This document shows, one piece after another, positions 23,684 to 34,920 of a DNA stretch of 64,000 bases (the first letter of the stretch is position 1; every line of letters starts with the position of its first letter). This stretch comes from Daedaleopsis sinensis (lineage: Eukaryota; Basidiomycota; Agaricomycetes; Polyporales; Polyporaceae), in assembly GCA_033807695.1 (NCBI GenBank), contig CM066310.1, positions 1,302,001 through 1,366,000 on the forward strand, read 5' to 3'. Under the pieces are notes generated by a model, which was not told the origin of the DNA, searched no databases, and saw only the letters and a list, made by a program, of their open reading frames with translations. Position numbers and translations under genes: made by a program.

Positions 23684-24163
23684 ATGTCGTTCCTACAGGT
23701 CGATGACGCTGTTCGTCATTGCGTCGCCCAAGCGCTGTGCGATGCGCTCGCCTCGAACGTGAGGGCAGACACGGACACTCTCCTCTCCCACTCAACTTCG
23801 AACAACCCTACGGGCACCAGATCTCCGCCTACGACTACCGTGACCGGCCTGCTTGCCCCTGCCTGTCCGCGCCCCCTTCTCCAGCCGTGCCTTCAAAGCT
23901 TCACCGACCGGCCCTGCTCCGCCTCAATCGCCGCGTACCTCGGCCTCCTGCGGCAGCACCTCACCTACGCGGCATGTCCTTTGGTATCTGGGTCGACGTC
24001 GTCGTGTGTCAAGGGCCACGCAAAGTTCACGTGGGCCGGGGGCGAGTGCCGGGACGAGCACTTCGCGCACATCCGCGACTTTGACCAGGACGCGAAAGTG
24101 ACGGACAACGAGCTACAAGCCCATGTGGTGGCGGACTCGGGCACGGCGAGCGCAGCCGGCTGA
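23684..24163 (+). CDS. Hypothetical protein or gene remnant
   Basis: Open frame of 159 codons starting MSFLQVDDAVRHCVAQAL. Its end (GHAKFTWAGGECRDEHFAHI and a following Asp-rich stretch) has strongly coding-like GC-ending codons. The middle is Pro/Thr-rich and may contain an intron (a GTGAGG donor at about 23759 and a CAG acceptor near 23820). No family recognised. It could be the remnant of a larger gene. Confidence 0.3.
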   Translation: MSFLQVDDAVRHCVAQALCDALASNVRADTDTLLSHSTSNNPTGTRSPPTTTVTGLLAPACPRPLLQPCLQSFTDRPCSASIAAYLGLLRQHLTYAACPLVSGSTSSCVKGHAKFTWAGGECRDEHFAHIRDFDQDAKVTDNELQAHVVADSGTASAAG

Positions 24164-24917
24164 CTCCCGCTCGCAAAACCACCGAGCCCGATCCGAAGCT
24201 TGACTGGGGTAGGCAGCCGTGGTGCGTGCCATACGTGCCACGATTGCTCAGGAACGCATCTGCTGCTTTGTAGGCCGAGCACGTCAAGGCCGACGATCTG
24301 AGCGACAAGACGGTCGTCGTATGAAGGAGTGGTGCACAGTGCACACTGCAGAGAGAGCGCGTGTGAGTCTATCCTGTCACTCTCAACGCCTGCCACATGC
24401 GTCTGCGTTCCAGGACCTGCCAGTGATACTTTACGGGTTACGAGCGTCCTGATGATACGAATGTGGCTGGCATAGTCTGCTGCTCTGCGCAGATACGTCA
24501 TACTGTTACGCAGTGCCATACACAATATACAATCGTCCCTGTTAATGGATGTTCGATAGCGATTACAGCCTGAGAGTTTGCGGACATCGTATCAGTTCCT
24601 AATCCCTCTCTAGCGATCCATCGCCGAGCCTCTCACGCGCCGAGCAGGAAGCAGTTCACACAATCGCACAGCGGGTATGCAGTCACCGGGGTTAAGGAGC
24701 TCGGAGGTCAAGGTGTGTTGAGTACAGGCAGTGATAAATAGATATAAGAAGATGAGACCTGTAGTCGGAGTCTGGTACTAGGATGAGATATCTGTGTAAC
24801 TTAGGTTCTGAGGAAGCCTGGTCTGGGTTTCGGGCGTGTGCAGCTGTAAGGCTGGTCTGAGCAAAGTCAGTACGTACACCCGATAGAGCCTACAGGCGAA
24901 AAGATCATCATACCCTT
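24164..24917. other. Intergenic spacer
   Basis: No gene recognised. An AGCTCGGAGGTCAAGGT-type motif near 24700 resembles sequence near 18570, another possible duplicated flank. Confidence 0.4.
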
Positions 24918-25478
24918 TCATTTATGCGAGAACTGGAGCTTGTAGTAACGGTTGTTGAATTTGTCATGGCTGTTCTCGTCGTACTGGACATTGCAATCCT
25001 CGGGAATGAGGTGCCCGCCAACGCGGCCGCCACTCTGGCAGGAGTTCAGGATCGATTGCAGATATCCGCCGCAGTTGACGCCGTCCGCAATCTGCGAATT
25101 GTACTGGCCGCAGACGTCGATCTTGCACGTGCCGTACCTCATTTGGGTCTGGCAATCACTGCTATGTGAGGAGGACAGGTAGCCGCTGTTATTCTGGGTG
25201 CATCGGGTGTTTAGTTTCTGGAGCGCTTGAACACAGTCAGAGACCGTGGGGCTGCCGCCGGACGTCTCGCAAACTGGAGCTGTTCTGTCAGGGGTGGCGC
25301 AACCTAGGGCACGGGCGTGAGCTAGCACGTCTGGTGGAAGTTGAAAGGGTGGGGCGAGAAGCGTACCTCTCGCGACAAGGGTGGCATTGCCCCCGTTGAC
25401 TCCTCCAATCGACACACCCTGGACTGCGACAGCACAGGCGAGTGCGACGCTGCTGAGGATGGCAAGTTTGGCTGGCAT
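24918..25478 (-). CDS. Small secreted cysteine-rich protein
   Basis: ATG at 25476-25478 gives the signal peptide MPAKLAILSSVALACAVAVQ. The mature protein has about eight cysteines in a regular pattern (GCATPDR, VCETSGG, DCVQAL, TRC, DCQTQMRYGTCKIDVCGQY, NCGGYLQSILNSCQSGG, EDCNV) and ends NNRYYKLQFSHK. The frame is continuous, but a 63-nt segment (from GTACGC to CCCTAG) fits an intron that is a multiple of three and free of stops. Removing it joins VAR to GCATPDR. Cys-rich secreted proteins of this size in basidiomycetes include glycan-binding and effector-like types; I cannot assign it. The neighbouring T-linker genes are also secreted. Confidence 0.8.
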   Translation of the reverse strand: MPAKLAILSSVALACAVAVQGVSIGGVNGGNATLVARGTLLAPPFQLPPDVLAHARALGCATPDRTAPVCETSGGSPTVSDCVQALQKLNTRCTQNNSGYLSSSHSSDCQTQMRYGTCKIDVCGQYNSQIADGVNCGGYLQSILNSCQSGGRVGGHLIPEDCNVQYDENSHDKFNNRYYKLQFSHK

Positions 25479-25643
25479 TTGAATAGTGGTTATAGTCCAG
25501 CTGCAGATGAAGTCACTGTCAAGGGAGAATTTGCTATCGACCGAATGTTGCAAGACTCACCAACGGCACTTGGAGGATGTTGTACTAGTGACTAGTAGGA
25601 GACTTGATCTGGGTTTCTGCCAGATGGGGGACGGGGGTGGGCC

Positions 25644-25654
25644 TCTTTATACGA
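25644..25654 (-). promoter_or_regulatory. TATA box of the Cys-rich secreted gene
   Basis: CGTATAAAGAG on the minus strand, about 170 nt upstream of the ATG at 25478. Confidence 0.5.
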
Positions 25655-27569
25655 CTGTCGACTTGCCTGCATCTATATGTATCTGTTGTGAATGCTTCAG
25701 CACTGGCAGACTACAGCAGGTCCTCTAGCCATGATGGTGATGACTGAGTACTGAAATAGTCTTGGGATCAGGATCGGATGATTTCAGTTTGGTTTCAGGA
25801 CTAGTGAGCTTGAACATCAAGAACGCAGGTCACTCTCCGGCTTGTCGTAACTCACAAACTGTACCTTAAGTTACGTACATACCGGAGGAGGAGGTGGTGG
25901 AATAGGGTGTAATATTAATCTGATGAGAGCGGGAGTACAGACTTGCGGTGTAGCCTGTTCACAATCGATATCACTGTGTCAGATTCAAGGTTCGAAACAG
26001 CTGCGCATTAGCAGGTAGAGTCTCCCGGGCGATGAACATGACCACTGCTTGTACATTGTCAAAAAGGCAGAGTGGATATCTTCAGGCTCTGAAGATCTGA
26101 AGACTCGTAAGGACCCATGATGGTGACAAGTATGACTCGTGCTGGCAGCAGTGAGCATGAAACACGGTCATTACTACTGCCAGTGTTACTAAATACCAGC
26201 GGGAATGCCGAGGAAGGCCGAGGACAGTCTGAGTGAGACGCTGTGAGACCCGATTCCTAAAGATATGATGGAGACTGCAGCTGCAGCTGTGTCAGAACTA
26301 TGATTAGCTCTCGCACCGGCGCTTGCTTCGCAGCGCACCTCCAACTTGGCAACTGAGGTCACGGTTGTCCAACTTATTAGGGCTGCTCAATTCTTGAAGG
26401 CCGTTTCGAAACGCAGTCGACTGGAGAACAGTCGTTGAGATGCCGCTCGATGCCGCTGATGCCAGGTGGCAGTGGCCATCCAAATGTGGTTGGCAGGTTG
26501 AGCTCGAAGTCCCAAGGTTGCTGTCGACGTCCAACGCTCAGCAATGCACCTAATTCATTGAGAGTCGAGAGTGTCAGAGCAGATTCCGATATCTCATATG
26601 TAGACAGTGGAGGAGGGGAGGAGGGGGATGCAAGGAAGAGCAGGTAAGTAGTCTTAGCGCTCCATCAACATCAGCCTCACTCACCGGCATCTCGACGACT
26701 GAAGTTCTTCAGTCGAACCTGAGTTAGTATGTAGCTTCAACGACGACCAAGCTTGCTCGCCCAGAGTCACGACAGTGAGCCCAGAACGATGCAGACCAGA
26801 CTTGCTCTTGTAGCACGATGTCGACTCGTCACGGTCGGAGTTCGACTTCAAGCTTCAAGCTTCACTGCACCGTTTCAGTACTTACGACGAGCTGGTGGAG
26901 GCGGCCCGGGGCACACATTGCCTGAGGACGTTCCGGGACATCAAGCACTCCAACGACTCGAAGAGAACGAACTGATATCCGGAGAGAACGATGAATCTAG
27001 ATGAGTCACCTATCTTAACCTCGCTTAACCACTTCAAGTTCAACAACTTGAAGAACCAAGGCATCATTAGGAACTGCGCAAGATCCTCCAACACCGAGCC
27101 TGTCCCCAACACCGAGCCTGTCCCCGACACTCAATTGACTTTTCCCCTGCTCACGTAACCGATCCTGCAGTGATCGTCCAGATCTCCCGCATAGCTTGAC
27201 AGGGCGCGGTATCCACTGCCCACATGCATGCCATCTTCAATGCAGTATGGCGTCGCCGCTGCGCGATTCGCTGTACATTTTCTTTGTCAGAGCTGACAAA
27301 ATGCCGCACACCGGGGAACCCATACTCCTTGATTCGGCAGGTCCATACAAGATTTTCGCGAGAGCCCTGAGCGCGCCCTACGCGAGCAGCGGGCGGCCTC
27401 GTGCACTGTGCAGCCTGTGTGTACATGCGGGTGCTCGCCGAGTATAAAGCTGGGGAGGAGTGCAGCGAGGGGAGACCAGACCGCAGTGTCCTTTCTACTA
27501 GTTCAACACTCGCCTCCAAGCCTTTCAAGTTCCCCGCTCGCCTCCAAGCCTTGTTCACGTTCCCCGATA
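25655..27569. other. Gene-poor stretch, 1.9 kb
   Basis: No coding region recognised. It contains several simple features: a polypurine GGAGGAGGAGGTGG run near 25885, the run GGAGGAGGGGAGGAGG near 26610, and an 18-bp tandem duplication at 27090-27125. Confidence 0.45.
27090..27125. repeat. 18-bp tandem duplication
   Basis: AACACCGAGCCTGTCCCC repeated exactly twice (27090-27107, 27108-27125). Confidence 0.95.
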
Positions 27570-27842
27570 ATGCCTTCCTACGTTGTGACTGGCGCGTCTC
27601 GCGGTATCGGGGTGCGTTATCTTCCAACGGACTTGTCTGTGCGACGATGGTCAGTCCACTGACGGTTAATGGATTCCCCAGCTCGAGTTTGTGCGGCAGC
27701 TGGTACGCCATATTCACGACCTTATGTGCCGTACCCGAACGCCACTGGCTGAACGCTGCGCCTTCCACAGAGCCAGGACAATGCGAACGTCGTCTTCGGC
27801 GCAGTCCGCAACGAGCACCCGGGAACGACGTGGGCCGCATGA
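27570..27842 (+). pseudogene. Short-chain dehydrogenase/reductase, 5' fragment
   Basis: Three exons encode the N-terminus of an SDR enzyme: MPSYVVTGASRGIG (the TGxxxGIG NAD(P)-binding motif), then the short exon LEFVRQL, then SQDNANVVFGAVRNEHPGTT. Splice sites are canonical. The frame then stops at a TGA at 27840-27842. Nothing after it (no YxxxK active site, no C-terminal half) could be found, so the gene is truncated. The following sequence is unrelated. Confidence 0.75.
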
Positions 27843-29679
27843 GACGGCGCTGACCTCCGGGACTGGTGGACGCTCCGGTGTCGGGCACGCCAGCGACAGC
27901 TGTCGTCGACAAGCCGTAAAACAAGAACAGCCGAAGAGCGGCAGGAACTTGGGCATCGCGGTGCTCGTGGACAGGCCAACCCCGCGCATCTGGGTCAGGG
28001 CCAAATAGTGTGGCAACCGACCAAGAAGAAGAGGCCAGGTACTTACTGGATGCGAGCCGCAGTCGCGCTACGAGGCCCATTCGCTACTACGGCGGGTCGG
28101 GGCGCGACGAGAGGGAATGCGGAGAGACCGATCTGCACCCGCGAGGGACTTGTGCCTTCGCGTTGAAACCAGGAAGGTTACGAGGTGTTCGGTTACATGG
28201 CAAACTTCGCGACTATTGTGGGAGGAGAAGCAAGGAACAAGAAATGGAGATGAGTACGGCCAGTGCGAGGCATCAGGTACGCGCTGAGGTGGTCGCTGTT
28301 GGCGTATTGTAAAGAATAGATTTCAAGTTAAGACGTAGGCAGGGGGTCCAGCCTGACCGGAGGACCAATAGCATTGTTATAGAATACGCTCGTCGGGGGC
28401 ACAAAGAAGGGGTGATCGTCTTGCATGCTCGGAGATAAGTTGGCAGAGGCCCTGGAGGGTGAAGAAAGCGCCATCTTGAGACACTACATCGCACGCTGAG
28501 AGGGATGGCCACATGAAGACGAGTGGGTTTGATCAAGTGGCCGACAGTTGCAGACGCATAACCGCCGCAGGGGTGGCATTATTTACTTGCATAAGCGCAC
28601 CCGGTAGGGATCACGTCCTATGGAAGACGTGGATGAGCAGTGTACTCGGAATGCAATTGAAAGAGAACGTACCGGGTGCATAAAACCCTCCTGAGCGCAT
28701 GTTGTGGTACGTCTCTGTGATAGATATATCACAACACGCACGCGTACTTGAACGACATCATCATCTACTGACAGATGGCGTTGGCAGCCAGAGCATGGAG
28801 GTCGCTCTACGGCCGCACTGAAGCGTCTCGAGAGATGGGATTGTCCGTTTAGTCCGTGTAAACAGCAAAAGGATATGGGGAAGACTGCATTCTCGATTGC
28901 AAGCGGGACAGTTACCCTTGTACTCATAGAGTTTGAGCTGAGGCTGCGCTCATGCGCACGTCGGCAATGGATGCGAGAACATGGGAGGGTTCGCCTTATG
29001 GATCGTCCTCGGTAGGGTGGGTAGGAGGGGACAGTGAGAGAGCGTCATGGAAGACGTACAAGACGACGTGTAGCTTGTTTGTAGCCTCAGCCTGTTTGAC
29101 ATGCTCACTGCTCCTGCGCGATGCTGACGATCCCGAACTTGTTGGGTGGGCAGGGGGGTATGATCCCTAGGTCGCGGTAACGAGTGCATGCAGGCACTCA
29201 CTATGCGGCGGAGGTCGACAAAAGAATGGAAGCCATGCCATGATGCAGATGGCGACTTGCCCCAGCGTCCTGCTCTGGTCACCCTTGGTCTGAGTGTTTC
29301 ACTCCTGCGCGTCGGACCGGCACAGGAGCCAAAGAAGGGTTCTGGAGGATGAGGACGTGTAATGAAATGGATCATTGCAGCATGTATGATATCGCGCGAG
29401 GATGACTCTGGGGAGGGAGAACGCCTGCAGCCTGCAGGAGCCTGGATGAATTGAACAGACGCTCGGCCAGACAAGGCAGAGTCACGGGATCTACACCGGC
29501 AGTTGCCGTCTATGGAGAGGATGTTCAAGAGTTTGTTTGACCGCATTCGTGTCGTCTCTCTCTCCGTCCCCGCGTCCTTCTCCGTGTCGCGCCCCTCAGG
29601 CCTCAAGCCCTCCAGGATCGCCTCCGTCCGCGTCCCCTTTCACGACGACGCGTCTCGCTGCATCTCGGTCTTGTCTCCC
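27843..29679. other. Intergenic, 1.8 kb
   Basis: No gene recognised. A plus-strand stretch near 28176-28250 (GYEVFGYMANFATIVGGEAR) looks protein-like but is isolated. Contains the CK1 promoter at its right end. Confidence 0.35.
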
Positions 29680-31571
29680 ATGGATCCTTTCACTTTCGGC
29701 GGCAAGTATAGGCTCGAGGAGGAGATTGCCATCGGTGGTTGTGGTGTGTGCACTTCTTCCATCCCTGGTTACGGGCATTGACAAAGTATTGGTGCTCTAG
29801 GTACCGTCTACCAAGGCGTGCACACCGTCGCAGGCAAGGAAGTCGCCATCAAAATCGAGCCCGCAATAGCCAAGTCATCTCCTCTCAAGCAGGAGAGTAA
29901 GATTTACAAGACCCTCATGGGCGGCCCTGGCGTTCCATGGATCAATTGGTCAGGAAAGCAAGGCGACTATAATGTCATGGTCATCGACCTCCTGGGTCCC
30001 TCTCTCGAGGATCTCTTCCGCACGTGCAACAGGCACTTCTCGCTCAAGACCATCCTCATGCTCGCAGATCAACTGGTGAGTGTCTTTCAGCTCGTCTTTA
30101 AACCCCGTTGCGCTCTACCTGCTGGGAACGTCGCAACGCGAGACTTCCGCCTCCCAGAGACTGTGGCGGCCCCACGGCGTCTCTGACGCGCGAACCGCCG
30201 GCCACCCATGCTCGCACGGTTCTCACACGTTCGCCACCGCTGCCCGCACTGCGTCTCTAATGGCCCATTCCAAAGGCCGGAGCTCTTTGGGAAATCGGTT
30301 GGAACATGAGACATTTCGGCCGATTTCTGAGAGAACTCCGAGCACTGGAAGTTCGTCACTGAACGGGAGGCTGGACAGGTGAATGCAATGGCCGGCAAGT
30401 GTCTTGGCGGTCTTCATATCCTGTTTGTATACTTGCACCAGACCAAAGGCTAGACGGTTAGGCGACTGCCAAAATACTGTCCGGTTACAGCACCCAGTTA
30501 CATTCAACCACCCATTCACAGGCCGGGAGATCGTTCGACATTGATTACTTTCCTGCCTGCTGACTTATCTGGGAATTTGGCCGGATTGTCTCACTTGCAA
30601 CACAACCTCTCAATTTCCGAGCCGTAGAGTTTGGCCATTGCACGTCGTGTCTTACACGTTCGCCACCACTGTCCGCGCTGCGTATCTTGCACTGCTCATG
30701 AAGTTGGTGTGCTCTGTGCATGTCTGCGCCACTTGTCGCGACGGTTGCTGCACCGTTTCCGTTCCTCTCGCTCCGTTCCACCACGCTCATCTCCGGTTGC
30801 TGCTTCCTTTTTCTCGACCTTCCTGCTGACATCATACGCTCCCAGATCACCCGCATCGAGTTCATACACTCCAGGGACCTCGTTCATCGTGACATCAAAC
30901 CTGCCAACTTTGTCGTTCCTAAGCGCGAAGAGTCGGGCCGTGCGGACTACGTGGTCAATGTCATCGACTTCGGTCTCGCCAAGAAGTTCCGTGACCCACG
31001 GACGGGCGCACACATTCCGTACCACCAAGACGACCACCACGGTGTTGGCACCTGCCTCTTCGCGGCGATCAGCACCCATATGGGCATCGAGTGCTCGCGC
31101 CGTGACGATCTCGAGGCCCTTGCCTACATGCTCATCTACTTCCTCCGCGGCACCCTCCCCTGGCGGAAGATCAAAGGCTCCACTGTCAGCGAGACTTGGG
31201 ACCTCATCCGCGACAAGAAGCTCGAGACCGAGGCCGTTTTGACCGTTGGCCTTCCCCCGGAGTTCGACATCTTCTACAAGTACGTGCGTGGCCTCGACTT
31301 CGAGGACCTGCCGGACTACGAGGGTCTCCGCGCGCTCTTCCGCGGTCTTGCGGAACGCCAGGGGATCGAGTACGACGGCGTCTTCGACTGGTGTGTGGCG
31401 CGTCCCGGAGAAAGCAGCCGGTCGAGCGGCGAAGGTGCCGAACCATTCGCACGGAAACGGAAGCGTGTCTGTCGGAGCTGCTCAGCATGCCAGGCTGCCG
31501 AGGAGCGTGCTGCTGCTGCCAACGCGACAAAGGCCGTAGCCGCAGCGAAACGCGGCAGGGTCTGGTGTTAG
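29680..31571 (+). CDS. Casein kinase 1 family protein kinase
   Basis: Ser/Thr kinase of 354 residues from three exons: 29680-29743, 29801-30075 and 30846-31571; the total is divisible by three. It has the start MDPFTFGGKYRLEEEIAIGG, a glycine-loop variant (GGCGTVYQG) and VAIKIE with the catalytic Lys. It also has LLGPSLEDLFR (a CK1 hallmark), the catalytic loop HRDIKPANF, DFGLAKKFRD, and a CK1 substrate region (VGTCLFAAISTHMGIECSRR). The family's usual TARYAS and SINAHLG wording is changed there. The C-terminal tail is basic and Ala/Cys-rich (KRKRVCRSCSACQAAEERAA). Intron 2 is 770 nt instead of about 57, because a repeat element sits in it. Divergence from the standard CK1 wording suggests one of several paralogues rather than the main housekeeping copy. 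Confidence 0.92.
30245..30649 (+). mobile_element. MITE-like element, copy 1, inside CK1 intron 2
   Basis: About 405 bp inside the 770-nt intron. Aligns along its length, in reverse orientation and by eye at roughly 80% identity, with 46162-46556. The right end is the terminal repeat GGCCATTGCACGTCGTG; the left end is a decayed version. No coding capacity. Near-identical blocks of about 32 bp (ACACGTTCGCCACC...CTGCGT) flank it at 30224-30256 and 30653-30685. Confidence 0.8.
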
Positions 31572-32559
31572 GACGGAGGGGCATGCACCGTGGCTTGTTC
31601 AGGTCCAAGACGTGAGTATATGCCTTTCATTACCGTGCACAAGGCGCTGACCGATCGATCCCCCGCGCTCATGTAGCAGGCTCGTAAGCCACGTTTGAAC
31701 CTCACGGCCGGGCGAGGGACTGAAGATGGCGTCCCGCATGTGTATATGCAAGGACTCCTCGACCGTATTATCACGCGATGAACGTGATCGCGGGGCGCCA
31801 TCGTTTCGTTTCTATATTATGGCGACGCTGTACGCTCCTGAAGCGCAGCGGATTTGGGGTATGACTCGCCCTTTGGCTACCTTCATGGTGACCCAGCCAG
31901 TGCTACCCTGCAGGGTGCTCTTGGTCTGCCAGGGCGGGTCGGTGTGGCGACCGTGTATATATTTTTGCAAACCGGTGAGCATGGTCCCTCTACTGCCACT
32001 ACGTGGACGGGCGTTGACGGCTCGATACAGAAATCAGCCCACCACCCAGTCCCTAACACCCCGCCTCCGCGGTCTGTATCTCCCTAGAGAAACGTGATCG
32101 TTGCTGTTGTGCGACTAAGTTACGAAGTATGTATGCATAGTGTGTATTGTCCGCGCAGCCGTCGCCAGCAGGGTCGGTGAACCCTCTCCCACACATCCTA
32201 TCCCCCACAACCTACCCACTCCCCCCCATTCACCTCTGCCGCCACCGTCCCTCCATCCTCGGATTTTGTGCCGCCCGAACTCGTGTTATCTGCAGCTATA
32301 TATGTCTATGCCCCCGCACCGTGCCTATGACGCATATGCCACCCACCCATTCCCTCCCACTCCACTCCCTTGTCGACAATCGTCTATGGTATAGTATGCG
32401 TATGCGTCTATGGCCCTTTGGTTATTCGTTTGTACATTCCGCGGGTTGGTGTAGCTGAATGAAGTCGTCTTTCGTTCGCAACAAACCGTTTGTGTGTTTC
32501 TGTGTATATAACGTCCGGCGACGCCAGCGGGAGCACCTAGTATCGACTCGACAGACACG
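31572..32559. other. Intergenic, about 1 kb
   Basis: Contains the CK1 terminator region and the EAF3 promoter. A C/T-rich run (about 32190-32270) and TATATA motifs near 32298 and 32505 could be promoter elements. No gene seen. Confidence 0.45.
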
Positions 32560-34259
32560 ATGGTTAGGACAAGAGCGAACGTGAAGCAGGTCAGTAGGCT
32601 ATAGGCGCGCGGGGCTTGCGGCCACGGCGCGTCTTGGTAGCGCTTGCGTTCCTTGCACTCGTTCACCAACATACTGATCGCGTACTCGCCGACACGTCTG
32701 CATCGGCCGTAGTTTGCTGTCGCACACAAGCCACAGGCGAAGGCACCGAAGCTCACGCGGAAGCAGCTGAAGGCGAAGGCCGCGCGGGAGCGCAAGAAGG
32801 CAGAGAGACTGCAGCAGGAGCAGGAGGCCATGTCCGCGCAGACGTTCACCGTCGGCGAGCGCGTGCTGTGCTACCACGGGCCGCTGATCTACGAGGCGAA
32901 GGTGCTGAAGGCGGAGAACTGGGACGAGCGCAGCACGCAGACGGGCGTGCTCGGCGCGCACTACTACGTGCACTACAAGGGCTGGAAGCAGACGTGCGTA
33001 TCCGGTTTCACTCTTCGCTCGTGTGCTGACGCTGACGCACATGGACGCACACTCGGGGCGGCAGGTGGGACGAGTGGGTGGACGGGAACCGGCTGCTGAA
33101 GTTCAACGAGACGAACATATCGCTGCAGAAGGCGCTGCAGAGCCAGAGCCAGGCCGCGCACGCCGCGCACGCGTCGAGCTCCAAGGGGTCGAAGGCGAGC
33201 ATGGCCCGGGACGTGGGTCCGGGCGGGCGCGGCGTCGGCAGGAAGGATGGCACGCGGGGCACGAAGAGGGGCAGGGAGGAGGTGCGTGTTGTTCATATGC
33301 CGTCTCGAGGTGGGGGAGACAGAAGTAGGGGGTGGGGTGCTGACGGTCGGTTTGCTGGCAGGACGAGGGGACGCGCAGGCCGGAGATGAAGCTGACGGTA
33401 CCTGAGCCGTTGAAGGTGCTGCTCGTGGACGACTGGGAGGCGGTCACGAAGAATAACCAGGTGCGTGGGCTCCGGTGCAGTCTTAGCCCAGCATTCCTAA
33501 TTCACGCACGCTCGATGGTTCATACTTGGGCCCTGTAGCTCGTGGGTCTGCCCCGCAAGCCGAACGTGGTGGAGCTCTTGGAGGAGTTCAAGGCGCATGT
33601 GCTTGCGCAGGCTTCTTCGACACAGTGAGTGCTGCCTGTCTGCACCCCCGTGTCTCGGCGCTGACCGTCTGCTCGCCTCTGCTCTGCATGCCTGCTGCCA
33701 ACTGCGACGGGGATCGGCACGAACCACGACACGATGTCGACAGGCTGAAGGACCCCAAGGTGCTCCTTCCGACGATCGTCGCAGGGCTCCAGACGTACTT
33801 CGATAGGGCCCTGGGCGCAAACCTGCTGTACCGCTTCGAGCGGCCGCAGTACGCGGAGATCCGCAAGAAGTACGTGACGGGCCCGACGGTGCAGGTCGGG
33901 CAGGAGAAGGAGATGAGCGCCATCTACGGGGCGGAGCATTTCCTGCGGATGCTCGGTACGTGCGGTGCAGCTATGCAGGGCGGAGACTTTGTTTCTAACC
34001 AGGATGGATGCACGCGCAGTGACTCTTCCACAGATGGTCGCGAGCTCGTCGATGGACGGTGAGTCGGTGGCGCTATTGAGAGAATATGCGAACGAACTGC
34101 TGCAGTGCGTAGATGACCGTTTCACTGCTCAGCGGGATTGCATGGCTTACGATTTTGGCCCTTGCGGCGTGCAGGTGGATGATGAAGGAGCGGAACAGGA
34201 TCTTCGCACCCGAGTACGAGAGTGCGAGCATCGCGTACCAAAACATCTCCCGCTCGTGA
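32560..34259 (+). CDS. EAF3: Chromodomain/MRG-domain protein EAF3 (MRG15)
   Basis: Subunit of the NuA4 acetyltransferase and Rpd3S deacetylase complexes that reads methylated H3K36. The conserved part starts MSAQTFTVGERVLCYHGPLI at 32830, with chromodomain residues YEAKVLKAENWD and YYVHYKGWKQTWDEWV. A Gly/Lys-rich linker follows, then the MRG domain: MKLTVPEPLKVLLVDDWEAV, LPRKPNVVELLEEFKAHVL, FDRALGANLLYRFERPQY, YGAEHFLRMLVTLPQMVA, and the end RIFAPEYESASIAYQNISRS. Seven or more exons. An upstream ATG at 32560 (MVRTRANVKQ), after a 147-nt intron, joins in frame to AKAPKLTRKQLKAKAARERK and then to MSAQ. This gives a basic coiled extension not usual for the family; the shorter start is the alternative. 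Confidence 0.93.
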
Positions 34260-34436
34260 CGGCCACCATGCATTCTTGGCCTTTTCCTCTGTGCTTCCTA
34301 GACTCCGTATGTACGATATACGCTTGTATGATACACTCATGTAATGCTTCTCCGGGACTGTCTTTTCTGCAGTTACGACCACGAATATAACCGAAAACTA
34401 CATTCTTGCGCGTTCGTGTTCTGTGGTGGTATGTAC

Positions 34437-34621
34437 CTGCCTGGCCAACGTGTCTCTGTCCGTTACGGCAACGAAGTGCCAGCGTGCAGTGTACCGCGCG
34501 GTAGGCTCGTAAATTAGCCTCTAGCTCCCGGAACTTGACAGTTGTTCCTGCGGCATTAGCGGCCCCGAACGCTTGCCAGACCTTGCGGATTCGAGCTATT
34601 GTGCGTCGTCGCCGCTGTCGG
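34437..34621. repeat. Direct repeat, left copy
   Basis: Matches 36488-36633 in the same orientation (CCTGGCCAACGTGTC, GGCAACGAAGTGCCAGCGTGC, CGAACGCTTGCCAGACCTTGCG). This copy has about 60 extra nucleotides in the middle. In minus-strand frames both read KVWQAFGAANAA, so it may be a fragment of an unknown gene. Confidence 0.75.
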
Positions 34622-34739
34622 TACGTCTCCTTCCTCCTCTCACCCGTCGTGCCGGGTTGAAGGTTCGCCCTTAACTTGCCCTCTCCTGCATGCTTCTTCT
34701 CCTCTCTAGTCCCCGACTTCGAACCTTCACCGTGGAGGT

Positions 34740-34850
34740 AGCGTCGAGCCAAACCACGTCCAGACGATCAGCTTCGGCACATGCCGCAAGTTCTAGATCT
34801 TCTTCGAGAACGTCAGCCCAGAGCTGCCCCGAGCGGCTCACCAGAGCGGT
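34740..34850 (+). pseudogene. Relic of a T-linker C-domain exon
   Basis: A plus-strand stretch reads EPNHVQTISFGTCR, then KF with a stop, then IFFENVSPE. It is nearly the same at nucleotide level as the exon in copy A (about 13430-13525). No other family exons surround it. It lies just upstream of WWW copy 2, so it was probably carried there by a duplication. Confidence 0.8.
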
Positions 34851-34920
34851 TTACGTTCAACTTGTTCTGACCGTGAGAATGTGCCTTCAAAGCTTCAACC
34901 ACCACCAACCAGCACCAACC

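Noticed and set aside
30076..30845. Extra exon or small gene inside the long CK1 intron
   Set aside because: The sequence matches the HAL2 intron element along its length, and CK1 domains join directly across it.
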